This document shows, piece by piece, positions 11,936 through 22,644 of a DNA stretch of 64,000 nt. The translations under genes were made by a program, and so were the position numbers. The notes below the pieces were generated by a model. That model was not told where the DNA came from, did not search any database, and was given only the letters and a program-made list of their open reading frames with translations. The stretch is from the NCBI GenBank assembly GCA_000143165.1, contig CP002084.1, forward strand, positions 124,001 through 188,000. Reading direction: 5' to 3'. The stretch's first letter is position 1. Every line of letters starts with the position of its first letter. Source of the DNA: Dehalogenimonas lykanthroporepellens BL-DC-9. GTDB taxonomy: Bacteria > Chloroflexota > Dehalococcoidia > Dehalococcoidales > Dehalococcoidaceae.

Positions 11936-13528
11936 CTATCCGTCCAGGATGTCCAGCGCCTCCTGTCGGTAGGCTTCCATGACGTAGGGAATACCCGAAA
12001 CCTTGGCGCACTCCTCGGTCAGTGACATCAGTTCCCGCCGGGAAATAGCCGGCAGGCTGAAACAGCGGGCGCCGGCCATCAACTGCTGAAGGCCGACCCT
12101 CAGTTTTTCAGAGTAGCTGTAGATACCGATGGCGCCCAGGGGAATATTCTTGATTTCATCAGCCCCGACCAGTTCCTTGACATCCTCGTAATGAACAAAG
12201 ATTTCCTCAACCGACGACCCGAACTGTCCCACGGTTCGCGGCAGTTTGCCTTCGGCCAGCCAGCCGGTGATGTTCTTGCCGACCATGCCGGGAATCATCA
12301 GGGCGCGGCCCATGCAGACCGCCTTGGTGAAGGGAGCGCCGAGGGCCAGCGCCTTGAAGACGCCGTCTTCGCTGGAGAAACCGCCGGCGAAGGCCAGGTC
12401 GGGCACCCGTTCGCCTTTGGCGGCCAGGCGCTGGGCGAATTCATAGGCGGCGGAATGCAGATAGACGCTGGGCATCCCCCATTCCTCCATCATGCGCCAC
12501 GGACTCATACCGGTGCCGCCGGGGGCGCCGTCAATGGTCAGCAGGTCGATTTTGGCCTTGGCTCCCCATTTCAAGGCCATGGCCAGTTCGCGCAGGGAAT
12601 AAGCCCCGGTTTTCAGGGTGATGCGGGTGAAGCCGATCTTGCGCAGGCGTTCGACTTCGGCCATGAAACTTTCCTCACTGATAAAGCCCAGTCTGCTGTG
12701 GCGTTCGAATTCCTTGAGTGAGCCATCCTTAAAGGCATCAATATTGACATGATCCGACGGGTCGGGGGTGACGATATAACCCCGGCGCTGGAGTTCACGG
12801 GCGCGTTCCAGACTGTTGACCTTGATTTCGCCGCCGATACACTTGGCGCCCTGGCCCCATTTAAGTTCGATGGTATTCAGTCCGTGCCTCTGATGAACGT
12901 ATTCAGCCACCCCCAGGCGGGTATCTTCCACGTTCATCTGTACCAGGATTTCACCCATGTTGCGGTGATAACGGTTATAAGTTTCGATGCGGCGGTCCAT
13001 GTCAGGGGATTTGGCAACCTTGCCGTCGGCGTCCAGTTCCAGTTGCGGGTCGATGCCACAGACATTTTCACCACAAACCAGGGTTACCCCGGCAATAGCG
13101 GCACCGATGGCGAAATGCTCCCAGTACTTCCGGGCGATTTCCGTCGAGCCCAGGGCGCCGGTGAAGACCGGTACCCGCATCTTGACCTTCTGGTCCCAGC
13201 CGTATTCCGTGGAAATATCGACGTCAGGGAAAGTGGCGGTATCGGGATTGGCTTCGACGCCTTCCGGCAGACCGCGGCCGCCGAAGGCATAACCCTGTAT
13301 GTTGAAATGGGAGTAGTCGACCGGATAATCCTTGTCGGCACCGGCGGTAACATTGCCGAAAGGTCCGGGATAAATCAGTTCCCGGCCACGGAAGGTTGAT
13401 TTGAAGACTTCACAGTTGCCGGTACAGTCATCGGTACAGCGGGAACACAGTCCGCTCATGGGTACGACGTTCTTGGAACGGTTGATGGTCTGGGTGGCGT
13501 CATTGGCGTTAGGGCGCTGCAGGTTCAT
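11936..13528 (-). CDS. Glutamate-synthase-like FMN/Fe-S protein
   Basis: 530 residues from MNLQRPNANDATQ; 20 further residues of open frame lie upstream in the leader. It corresponds to the central FMN and synthase domains of glutamate synthase without the glutaminase domain, the archaeal-type arrangement. The N-terminus carries a cysteine group CSRCTDDCTGNC (about 28-39), then VFTGALGS, CGENVCGIDPQ, IELKWGQGAKCIGGE, LTIDGAPGGTGMSP, FAGGFSSEDG and GRALMIPGM. It may transfer ammonia to 2-oxoglutarate or act on another substrate. It has its own promoter and a 24-bp palindrome in the leader. The GltD-like flavoprotein at 22645 could be a partner, which is inference. Confidence 0.85.
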   Translation of the reverse strand: MNLQRPNANDATQTINRSKNVVPMSGLCSRCTDDCTGNCEVFKSTFRGRELIYPGPFGNVTAGADKDYPVDYSHFNIQGYAFGGRGLPEGVEANPDTATFPDVDISTEYGWDQKVKMRVPVFTGALGSTEIARKYWEHFAIGAAIAGVTLVCGENVCGIDPQLELDADGKVAKSPDMDRRIETYNRYHRNMGEILVQMNVEDTRLGVAEYVHQRHGLNTIELKWGQGAKCIGGEIKVNSLERARELQRRGYIVTPDPSDHVNIDAFKDGSLKEFERHSRLGFISEESFMAEVERLRKIGFTRITLKTGAYSLRELAMALKWGAKAKIDLLTIDGAPGGTGMSPWRMMEEWGMPSVYLHSAAYEFAQRLAAKGERVPDLAFAGGFSSEDGVFKALALGAPFTKAVCMGRALMIPGMVGKNITGWLAEGKLPRTVGQFGSSVEEIFVHYEDVKELVGADEIKNIPLGAIGIYSYSEKLRVGLQQLMAGARCFSLPAISRRELMSLTEECAKVSGIPYVMEAYRQEALDILDG

Positions 13529-13552
13529 TTCAGGCTCCTTTGCTCTATGGTT

Positions 13553-13576
13553 TATACGGCAATCTATTGCCGTATA
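13553..13576. promoter_or_regulatory. Palindromic operator candidate in the leader of the glutamate-synthase-like gene
   Basis: TATACGGCAAT and ATTGCCGTATA are perfect 11-bp inverted arms around CT. The site lies between the predicted transcription start (about 13582) and the start codon. A half-site-like ATACGGCAAA recurs near 13682. Confidence 0.6.
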
Positions 13577-13588
13577 TTGACACCGCAA

Positions 13589-13617
13589 TTATTACCAGCA
13601 TATTACACCATTGTCAA
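13589..13617 (-). promoter_or_regulatory. Promoter of the glutamate-synthase-like gene
   Basis: Minus strand TTGACA, 17 bp, TAATAA. The palindrome at 13553-13576 lies just downstream of the predicted start site. Confidence 0.65.
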
Positions 13618-13746
13618 ATGACCGGTTGATTCAGGGGAAAAAGCCGGTGTTTCAAGTGGTTCTGGTGGGGAGGAATTTAGGAATACGGCAAATAATCCTG
13701 AAAAAGACAAAATAAGATAACGACGGTAATAATGAGCTACGATGGC

Positions 13747-14106
13747 TCAGTCCGGGATGAATTTGAGGGACAGGGAATTGACGCAATGCCGGGTATCCTT
13801 CGGGGTAAAACCTTCCCCGGTGAATACATGACCCAGGTGGCCGCCGCAGGTCGCGCAGACGATTTCGGTACGGCGTCCGTCGGCGTCCGGCACTCTTTTG
13901 ACGCTGTCGGGAATCTCGTCGTCAAAAGCCGGCCAGCCGCAACCGGAATGGAATTTACTGGCTGAGGCATACAACGCGCGGTTACAGCGACGGCAGACAT
14001 AGGTACCCGCCGCCGTTGTATTTTCGTATTCACCGCTGAAAGGTGGTTGGGTGCCTTTTCGGACGATAACGGCTTCTTCTTCGGGCGTCAGTTCGTTCCA
14101 GGTCAT
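13747..14106 (-). CDS. msrB: Peptide-methionine (R)-S-oxide reductase
   Basis: Repairs the R epimer of methionine sulfoxide in oxidised proteins. 119 residues, a full single-domain MsrB. Zinc cysteines are C38/C41 (CRRC) and C84/C87 (CATC); HSGCGWPAF and GGHLGHVF are the fold signatures, and the catalytic cysteine is C108 in RHCVNSLSL. Its position divergent to the MalY-type gene may give a shared control region of about 75 bp. Relevant for a strict anaerobe exposed to oxygen. Confidence 0.96.
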   Translation of the reverse strand: MTWNELTPEEEAVIVRKGTQPPFSGEYENTTAAGTYVCRRCNRALYASASKFHSGCGWPAFDDEIPDSVKRVPDADGRRTEIVCATCGGHLGHVFTGEGFTPKDTRHCVNSLSLKFIPD

Positions 14107-14180
14107 CGTTTTCCGCTTCAGGTACTTTTATATGATATCATAACCCTTGTCTATATCAATATATATTATGGAGTTTGGCG

Positions 14181-15386
14181 ATGCAATATGATTTTGACCG
14201 TCCGGTAATCCGTACCGGCACCGGTTCGGTAAAATGGGATATGCGACGGGAGGTCTTCGGGCGGGAAGATGTCATCCCGCTGTGGGTGGCCGACATGGAT
14301 TTCGAGGTGGCCGAGCCGATTACGGAGGCTCTGCGCCGGCGGGCCGACCATGCCGTTTATGGTTACGGCTGGCCTTCAGAGGCACTTATCCGGGCGGTCA
14401 TCGACCGCCTTGAGCGGCGGTTTGGCTGGCGGGTGGAACCGGACTGGCTGGTGTTCACCCCGGGCGTGATTCCGGCGATTACCGCCGCCCTGCGGGCTTA
14501 CACCCACCCGGGGGACACGGTGTTGATGGCTGACCCCGTATATCATCCCTTCTGGGCGGTGGTGCCTGACGCCGGCTGTCGCGTTACCGCCAGTCCGTTG
14601 AAGTTCGACGGCGCCCGGTACGAAATGGATTTCGATGATATGGCGCGCCGGTTTCAACCCGGAAGAGGCTTTCACGCCCCGCCTCAGCCGAAGGCCATGA
14701 TTTTATGCAATCCCCACAATCCGGTCGGCCGGGAGTGGAGCCGGGAGGAACTGATTAGAGCCGGACGCATCGCCATTGACAACGGCGCGGTGGTCATCTC
14801 CGATGAGATTCACTGTGAACTGCTCATGGAAGAGTCTGCGGTACATGTGCCCTTCGCCGCCATTTCCGACGAATTTGCCGCTTCGTCTCTGGTGTGCCTG
14901 TCGGCCACCAAGACATTCAATCTGGCCGGACTGGCGGCCTCGGTTATCGTCATCCCCAACGCTCGTCTGCGGGCGGATTTTCAGCGTGCCCGCGCCGGCA
15001 TCATGCCGCAACCTGATGTGATGGCCATGGCGGCTTTGGAAGCCGCCTTCCGGGACGGCGACGAATGGCTGGCGCAACTGCTGGACTACCTGAGAGGCAA
15101 TCTCGATTTCATGGACGGCTTTATCAGAGACCGCATTCCCCGGCTGAAACTGGTACGGCCGGAGGGCACCTATCTGGCCTGGCTGGACTGCCGGGCACTG
15201 GGTCTGCCCGGCCGGGAACTGCGACGGTTCTTTATTGAGGAAGCCCGGGTTGGTCTGGACGACGGCTCGACCTTCGGCCCCGGAGGGGCCGGCTTTCAGC
15301 GGCTCAATTTCGCCTGTACCCGGGCTACCCTGACCGAGGCGCTGGAGCGAATAGCCAGGGCCGTCAACCGGCTGGCCGGGACTTGA
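14181..15386 (+). CDS. MalY/PatB-type PLP aminotransferase (cystathionine beta-lyase-like)
   Basis: 401 residues. The start at ATG 14181 is preferred over TTG 14175 because TGGAG at 14169 is then well spaced. The opening FDRPVIRTGTGSVKWDM is typical of the family; NPHNPVGREW, ISDEIHCELL and the PLP-lysine region LSATKTFNLAGL follow. Family members cleave cystathionine or cysteine (C-S lyase) or transaminate; the true substrate is not evident. The end overlaps, tail to tail, the small zinc-ribbon gene on the other strand. Confidence 0.9.
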   Translation: MQYDFDRPVIRTGTGSVKWDMRREVFGREDVIPLWVADMDFEVAEPITEALRRRADHAVYGYGWPSEALIRAVIDRLERRFGWRVEPDWLVFTPGVIPAITAALRAYTHPGDTVLMADPVYHPFWAVVPDAGCRVTASPLKFDGARYEMDFDDMARRFQPGRGFHAPPQPKAMILCNPHNPVGREWSREELIRAGRIAIDNGAVVISDEIHCELLMEESAVHVPFAAISDEFAASSLVCLSATKTFNLAGLAASVIVIPNARLRADFQRARAGIMPQPDVMAMAALEAAFRDGDEWLAQLLDYLRGNLDFMDGFIRDRIPRLKLVRPEGTYLAWLDCRALGLPGRELRRFFIEEARVGLDDGSTFGPGGAGFQRLNFACTRATLTEALERIARAVNRLAGT

Positions 15387-15561
15387 GTTTCCAGACGCCG
15401 TTTTCCATCATGCCCGCCGCCCGGCGGGCCAGCTCCAGATTTCAGCCCTGGCCTCGGGCGCACCACTCTTCGCACTGTCGGGCCGTGTCCGGCTCGGTAT
15501 AAATCAGACCACAGAGGCCGCAGGCATGATATTGCCGACCATCTATTTGTCGGCTGTTCAT
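15364..15561 (-). CDS. Small zinc-ribbon protein with an in-frame TGA at codon 40
   Basis: ATG 15561 overlaps the stop of the kinase-like gene as ATGA. The first 39 residues contain C14xxC17 and C30xxxC34 (HACGLCGLIY and RQCEEWC), a small zinc-ribbon pattern. TGA at 15442-15444 then stops translation; the frame continues as NLELARRAAGMMENGVWKLK for 25 more codons. In related small ribbons, as far as I recall, a cysteine stands where the TGA is (CEEWCxxHxxC-N-LE), so the TGA may be a Cys-to-stop mutation or a selenocysteine codon. A GC stem (GCCCGCC-GGGC-GGCGGGC) starts 12 nt after the TGA. Function unknown. If the TGA is a true stop, the product is 39 residues (15442-15561). Confidence 0.5.
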
Positions 15562-16490
15562 CAGATGATTACGTTCAGCGCTCCCGGCAGTAAGGATAGC
15601 CGGAACGCTCCTTCACCAATGATCTCACCGTCCGCCTGAAGCAACAGCCGCTCTGTGGACGACAGGGTGATGGTGGCCGCTCGTTCGACGGAAACCTTGG
15701 GGTGGGTGATGTGGGTTCCCCGATACACCCGGGGGAAGGCCTGGATAAGTTCGATCTTGCCGATATCGCCGATGGTCAGGACGTCGAACAACTGGTCGCC
15801 CAGTTCGGCGTCCGGTGCCACCTTCATGCCGCCGCCGAAATAACTGCCGTTGGCGATGATGACCGACAGCACCCGATTTATCTTCTCGGCTGACTGGTCG
15901 CACCGGACGCTTACCGACCGGTTCTTGTAACCCAAAAGGGTGGTGCCCACGCTCAGCGCGTAGGAAACCGGTCCTTTGAGCAGACGGGAAATCCGGGCCT
16001 TGGCCGAGGCGGTTTCGGCATCGAATCCGACGCCGGCGGCGTTGACGAAATAACGCACCTTGTCTTGATCGCCGTCGACCCATTCGATGATACCGGCGTC
16101 CACCCTGAGCCGCTGGCGGCTGAGCAGGTGATGGCAGGCGCGGTCGGGGTTACGGGGAATGCCCAGTGAACGGACGAAATCGGAACCGGTGCCGGTGTTA
16201 ATGATTCCCAGGTCTATCGGGCTGGGTACGCCCGATGGGGTCTGCCTCAGCAGGCCGTTGACCACCTCGTTGATGGTGCCGTCACCGCCGACGGCCACCA
16301 CGCTCTGGAAGTCCCCGGTTGCGGCTTCGGCGGCCAGGTCGATGGCATGTCCCGGCGCCTCGGTCAGGACATATTCGTAATCCATCTCCAGGCCGTCGAG
16401 CTGGCGTTTGATATGGCCCCAGCGCCGGGCGGTGGCACCCGATCCGGCGGCGGGATTGACGATAACCTTGGTTCTGAGCTTGTCCGGCAT
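15561..16490 (-). CDS. Diacylglycerol/lipid kinase family protein (YegS/DgkB-like)
   Basis: 309 residues from MPDKLRTKVIVNPAAGSGAT. The N-terminal block IVNPAAGSG and the nucleotide-binding VVAVGGDGTINEVVNGL define the DAGK catalytic family; LGIINTGTGSDFVRSLGIP and the C-terminal LQADGEI are also typical. It probably phosphorylates a lipid such as diacylglycerol at the inner face of the membrane. GAGGCTGAGC precedes the chosen ATG; a longer reading from 16526 is possible. Translationally coupled to the small zinc-ribbon gene. Confidence 0.88.
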   Translation of the reverse strand: MPDKLRTKVIVNPAAGSGATARRWGHIKRQLDGLEMDYEYVLTEAPGHAIDLAAEAATGDFQSVVAVGGDGTINEVVNGLLRQTPSGVPSPIDLGIINTGTGSDFVRSLGIPRNPDRACHHLLSRQRLRVDAGIIEWVDGDQDKVRYFVNAAGVGFDAETASAKARISRLLKGPVSYALSVGTTLLGYKNRSVSVRCDQSAEKINRVLSVIIANGSYFGGGMKVAPDAELGDQLFDVLTIGDIGKIELIQAFPRVYRGTHITHPKVSVERAATITLSSTERLLLQADGEIIGEGAFRLSLLPGALNVII

Positions 16491-16630
16491 GCTCAGCCTC
16501 TCTGATTCGATGCTCAATTCTACCATACTTCATCGCAGGTGAAAGCTATGAGGCATTTCCCCCGCCGAAAGACGGGGTTGAAATCCCGCCGGTCGGCCGT
16601 TTCCTGCCTGGCCGGTTCGTGGTAACATGC

Positions 16631-16659
16631 TTGACAGTCAGTATATTCCGGTATAGTCT
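16631..16659 (+). promoter_or_regulatory. Promoter of the HIT gene
   Basis: TTGACA, 17 bp, TAGTCT, about 30 bp before the ATG at 16690. Confidence 0.7.
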
Positions 16660-16689
16660 TTCGTAAAATAACGAAATAAGGACAAAGAT

Positions 16690-17166
16690 ATGGATCAGCT
16701 CTGGGCGCCCTGGCGGGCGGCACTATTCGATAATTACCAAACCGACGGTTGTATCTTCTGCGATCTGCCGGCGCTTGGCGATGACCGCAAGGCGGCCATT
16801 CTCCACCGGGGGCGGCACGCCTTCATCATCATGAACGCCTACCCTTATTCTTCCGGCCACCTGATGGTGGTGCCTTTCCGCCACGTCGCCCGGCTGGATG
16901 AACTGACCGCCGACGAGCGGGCTGAAATCATGGAACTGGTTGTCCTGGCCGAGCGGACGCTGAGCCGGGCGCTCAAACCGGAGGGTTTCAATGTCGGTTT
17001 CAACCTGGGCAAGGCCGCCGGCGCCGGGGTGGCCCAGCACCTGCATTGCCATATCGTTCCCCGCTGGGTCGGCGACACCAACTTCATGCCGGTTCTGGGC
17101 GAAACCCGCGTCATCAACGAATCCCTGGCAGATACCTACGATAAAATAAAGGAGCATCTGCCATGA
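16690..17166 (+). CDS. HIT-family nucleotide hydrolase/transferase
   Basis: 158 residues. The opening MDQLWAPWRA, the CIFCD zinc pair, NAYPYSSGHLMVVP and the histidine triad HLHCHIVPRWVGDTNF are those of the Ap4A-phosphorylase-like HIT branch common in bacteria. It likely splits dinucleoside polyphosphates or nucleoside phosphoramidates. Its stop overlaps the next start as ATGA, so it forms an operon with the membrane protein and the ABC remnant. Confidence 0.92.
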   Translation: MDQLWAPWRAALFDNYQTDGCIFCDLPALGDDRKAAILHRGRHAFIIMNAYPYSSGHLMVVPFRHVARLDELTADERAEIMELVVLAERTLSRALKPEGFNVGFNLGKAAGAGVAQHLHCHIVPRWVGDTNFMPVLGETRVINESLADTYDKIKEHLP

Positions 17167-17414
17167 TTGAAGTTGACTGTAATCTGATCAGGGACCTGCT
17201 TCCACTGCTCATTCCCATCATCATCATCGATCTGGCGCTGTTGACCGTCGCCCTGCGGGATCTTTTGAGGAGACAGAAGGTGAAGGGCGAGAGCAAGGTC
17301 GTCTGGGCGCTTATTATCATCTTCATCAATCTTGTCGGTCCCATTGTTTATCTGGTCTGGGGACGCCACGGCGACAACGAGGAGGGACCGAATGACTCCG
17401 GCTATCAGAACTGA
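17163..17414 (+). CDS. PLDc_N-type small membrane protein
   Basis: 83 residues with two hydrophobic helices (about 10-32 and 46-66) and the motif NLVGPIVYLVWGR, typical of the membrane domain found at the N-terminus of cardiolipin synthases and often standing alone next to ABC-2 transporters. It overlaps the HIT gene by 4 bp and the remnant ATPase by 24 bp. It may have been an accessory of the lost transporter. Confidence 0.8.
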   Translation: MIEVDCNLIRDLLPLLIPIIIIDLALLTVALRDLLRRQKVKGESKVVWALIIIFINLVGPIVYLVWGRHGDNEEGPNDSGYQN

Positions 17415-17776
17415 AAAACTGACCAAGCGCTACGGCAACATCTCCGCCGTGGACAGCCTGGATCTGGAGGATCGCCGGTGAACGCCGCTCCGGCACCGCG
17501 GTAATGACGCTGTCCAAGCCGGTCGGTACCGGCGCTTTCATCACCGCCAAACTGCTGGCCATCAGCGCCTCTTTCATCATCGGGCTGGCCCTGGCCGGTC
17601 TGGGCGCGGTGCCGTGGGTCGGCCGGGTTATGCCCGGGTCGCTGACCTCCTGGGGCAATCACCTGCTGGCCGGACAGGCGGGCGGCGCCGAATGGCTGGC
17701 GCTGGGGGTGACGCTGGCGCTTATCGTTGGGCTTGCCTTCCTGACCACCCGGATTCTGCGCAATAAGGAGATTTGA
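17391..17776 (+). pseudogene. Deletion scar joining an ABC ATPase start to an ABC-2 permease end
   Basis: ATG 17391 begins MTPAIRTEKLTKRYGNISAV, the opening of an ABC-type ATPase, but reaches TGA after 29 codons, before the Walker A motif. From about 17471 another frame reads IAGERRSGTAVMTLSKPVG and continues through two hydrophobic helices to ILRNKEI, which is the C-terminal third of an ABC-2 permease (the ERxSGTxxxLSKPV motif). The usual order ATPase-permease suggests one internal deletion removed most of both genes. An ORF from ATG 17504 (90 residues) remains open but is unlikely to act alone. Confidence 0.8.
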
Positions 17777-17840
17777 GCGGGCGGACAGGCTGTGATATTC
17801 TATTATCTAAGTGATAGGAAGTAGAAAGTAGGATGTCAAC

Positions 17841-18365
17841 ATGAGGTTCATTATCGGCGGTCAGGGTTTCGATATCGACCGGGAAACCATACTGGCGGCA
17901 ACATCCGGCGTGGAGCCAAAACCTTTCGACGGGCGGAACCGCTATTTTGTGGAGCTCCATGGGTTGAGGTTTCCAATAAAACAGGTTATTCACCTGGTGA
18001 CCGGTCTGTCTTATACCGCGGACTTTACCGCTCAATATGCCCATCACATTCTGAAAAAACTGGGCTTCGCTATTGAAACTCTGCCGGTTCCGGGCCTGTC
18101 CGCAAAGTCGGCAGTCACGGCAAGGACGGTGGCGCCGAATATTGAAGGAGCTACCCGTTTCGTCATTACGCTGGAGCCTGATGAAGACGGTTATATCGTG
18201 GCGGGCTGTCCGGCCTTGCCCGGGTGTTATTCCCAGGGTCGAAACGAGGCCGAAGCTATACGCAATGTTAAAGAAGCGATTAGAGGTTACGTTGCCAGTA
18301 TGCGACGCCACGGGGAACCCGTTCCAGTGGCCAAAGATGTCAGGCAGATAGAGGTTTTGGTCTGA
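17841..18365 (+). CDS. HicB-like antitoxin with an extra N-terminal domain
   Basis: 174 residues, more than twice the usual HicB length. Residues 105-165 form the HicB fold (RFVITLEPDEDGYIVAGCPA, then EAIRNVKEAIRGY). Residues 1-82 form a separate domain with DIDRETILAA, RYFVELHGLRFPIKQVIHLV and HHILKKLGF, resembling the small N-terminal module seen in some modification-dependent restriction (ScoMcrA-like) and other DNA-related proteins; this resemblance is from memory. The stop overlaps the HicA start (TGATG). A normal antitoxin domain would neutralise HicA and repress the operon; the extra domain may add DNA binding. Confidence 0.8.
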   Translation: MRFIIGGQGFDIDRETILAATSGVEPKPFDGRNRYFVELHGLRFPIKQVIHLVTGLSYTADFTAQYAHHILKKLGFAIETLPVPGLSAKSAVTARTVAPNIEGATRFVITLEPDEDGYIVAGCPALPGCYSQGRNEAEAIRNVKEAIRGYVASMRRHGEPVPVAKDVRQIEVLV

Positions 18366-18589
18366 TGCCCCATCTTCCGGTCATATCGGGAGATGAATTC
18401 TGTAAAGCAATTGCTAAAATCGGATACGCACTGGACCATACCGAGGGCAGTCATATGATCATGTTGAACTCGACAGGGCATCGCTTGTCGATCCCCCGGC
18501 ATCGGGAACTGGGGCGTGGTTTGCTCCGGGCGTTGATAAGAGAAACCGGTCTGTCCCGGGAAGAGTTTCTAGGTTTGCTTCAAAAATGA
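18365..18589 (+). CDS. hicA: HicA-type mRNA interferase toxin
   Basis: 74 residues. The dsRNA-binding-like fold is indicated by SGDEFCKAIAKIGYALDHTE, the catalytic-histidine motif GSH and the C-terminal GLLRALIRETGLSREEF. It cleaves mRNA when free of HicB. Gene order antitoxin-toxin is the reverse of E. coli hicAB. Confidence 0.92.
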   Translation: MPHLPVISGDEFCKAIAKIGYALDHTEGSHMIMLNSTGHRLSIPRHRELGRGLLRALIRETGLSREEFLGLLQK

Positions 18590-18612
18590 TTCCGGATGTT
18601 TCCGATTCGGAA

Positions 18613-20010
18613 TCACAGCTCGAAACTCTGCCGGTATTCCGGCGCGGTGACCGGCCAGCCGGTGCGGCGGTTGAGTTCATCGGCGAAGGCCGTAGCCGCT
18701 GATTCCTCGCCGTGAGTGACGAAGACATGCCGCGGCGGGCGGGAGAAAGCTGAAGCCCAATCCAGCAGTTCACTACGTCCGGCATGAGCCGACAGCCCTT
18801 GTAACTGTACTACTTTGGCCTTGACGTCGTACTCCTGTCCCAGGATGCGCACCGGGCTGACGCCGTTGACAATCGCCCGCCCCAGCGTTCCCCGCGCCTG
18901 ATAACCCACGAACAGGATGGTGGCGTCACTCCGGGAGATATTGTTCACCAGGTGGTGCTTGATGCGTCCGCCGGTGGCCATGCCGGAGCCGGCGATGATG
19001 ATGCTGGTGCCTTTCTTTTTGGCGATGGCCCGGGAATCGGCCGCCGAGCCGATAAAGGTAAGCCCCGGGAAAGCGAACGGCGAGCCTTTTTTATAATCCT
19101 CGATGTCGCCGCCCCAGAGTTCGGGGTGACGGCTGAACACCTCGGTCAGTTTGGTGGCCATCGGCGAATCCACGAACACCGGCAGGCGGGGGATGTCGCC
19201 GGAATGGAACATACCCTTCAGGTAGAAAAGCAGTTCCTGGGTGCGTTCCAGGGCGAACGCCGGGATGACCACGTTGCCGCCTCTGCGGACAGTATCCCTG
19301 ATGGTATCTATCAGTTTCTGCTTTACTTCTTCCGCCGGCGGGTGCTCCCGGTCACCGTAGGTGGACTCCACCACCAGGTAGTCCGGCCCCGTTGGTGAAT
19401 CCGGGGCGTTCTGAAGCAGTCTGCCCGGTCGACCTATATCTCCGGAAAAACAGATGGAGCGTTTTCGGCCGCCGGACTCGAACTCCAGAAAGACCATGGC
19501 TGAGCCCATGACATGGCCGGCGTCGAAGAGGGTGGCCGTGATGCCGTTCAGTTTCAGCGGCTTGTTGCGCTCTACGGGCCGGAACAGGGGCAGGCAGGCC
19601 ATGGCGTCTTCCACCGTATAAAGCGGTTCTTCCGGGTGAGGCGTTTTACCCCGCCGTCCCTCACGGGTGTGGCGGCGTTTCTTATAATCGGCGTCCTCTT
19701 CCTGGATGCGGGCGGAGTCCAACAGCATCACCTCGGCCATTTCCAGCGTGGCGTCGGTGGCATATACCGGCCCGTTGAAGCCGTCGCGCACCAGTTTGGG
19801 CAACAGCCCGCAATGATCTATATGGGCATGGGTCAGGAAGACGGCCTCAATGGCGGACGGTTCCAGCGGGGCGGGGTGCCAGTTACGTTCCTGAAAATCC
19901 CGTTCCTGGTACAAGCCACAGTCCACCAGCAGTTGAGTCTTGGTATCTTCGAAAAGATAGCGGGATCCGGTGACGTTACCGGCGGCGCCCAGGAAAGTGA
20001 GTTTAGGCAT
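18613..20010 (-). CDS. Metallo-beta-lactamase/beta-CASP RNA-processing exonuclease
   Basis: 465 residues. The metal site HAHIDHCG and the FSGDIG block belong to the MBL part (about 1-210 and the C-terminus); the beta-CASP insert includes VIPAFALERTQELL and ends with the GSGMATGGRIKHHL and GLSAHAGR motifs. This KH-less form resembles CPSF73-like nucleases widespread in bacteria. Likely an RNA endo/exonuclease; exact targets unknown. Convergent to hicBA. Confidence 0.92.
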   Translation of the reverse strand: MPKLTFLGAAGNVTGSRYLFEDTKTQLLVDCGLYQERDFQERNWHPAPLEPSAIEAVFLTHAHIDHCGLLPKLVRDGFNGPVYATDATLEMAEVMLLDSARIQEEDADYKKRRHTREGRRGKTPHPEEPLYTVEDAMACLPLFRPVERNKPLKLNGITATLFDAGHVMGSAMVFLEFESGGRKRSICFSGDIGRPGRLLQNAPDSPTGPDYLVVESTYGDREHPPAEEVKQKLIDTIRDTVRRGGNVVIPAFALERTQELLFYLKGMFHSGDIPRLPVFVDSPMATKLTEVFSRHPELWGGDIEDYKKGSPFAFPGLTFIGSAADSRAIAKKKGTSIIIAGSGMATGGRIKHHLVNNISRSDATILFVGYQARGTLGRAIVNGVSPVRILGQEYDVKAKVVQLQGLSAHAGRSELLDWASAFSRPPRHVFVTHGEESAATAFADELNRRTGWPVTAPEYRQSFEL

Positions 20011-20061
20011 GATGTAATAAGATTAGCTTAAAATCCCGCGTAGCACAAATGCCGCCCGGCC

Positions 20062-22515
<2,454 letters not shown>

Positions 22516-22644
22516 AAACGTTTAGAGTTTACCAGCCGAGGGCCGGATTGTAAAGACCCGGAGAAGGGGTTATCGGCGGTTTGCCTTCATCCGGTGTAAG
22601 GGTTAAACTTGGGTATTAGTACCAAGGGACAATCATCAGGAAAG

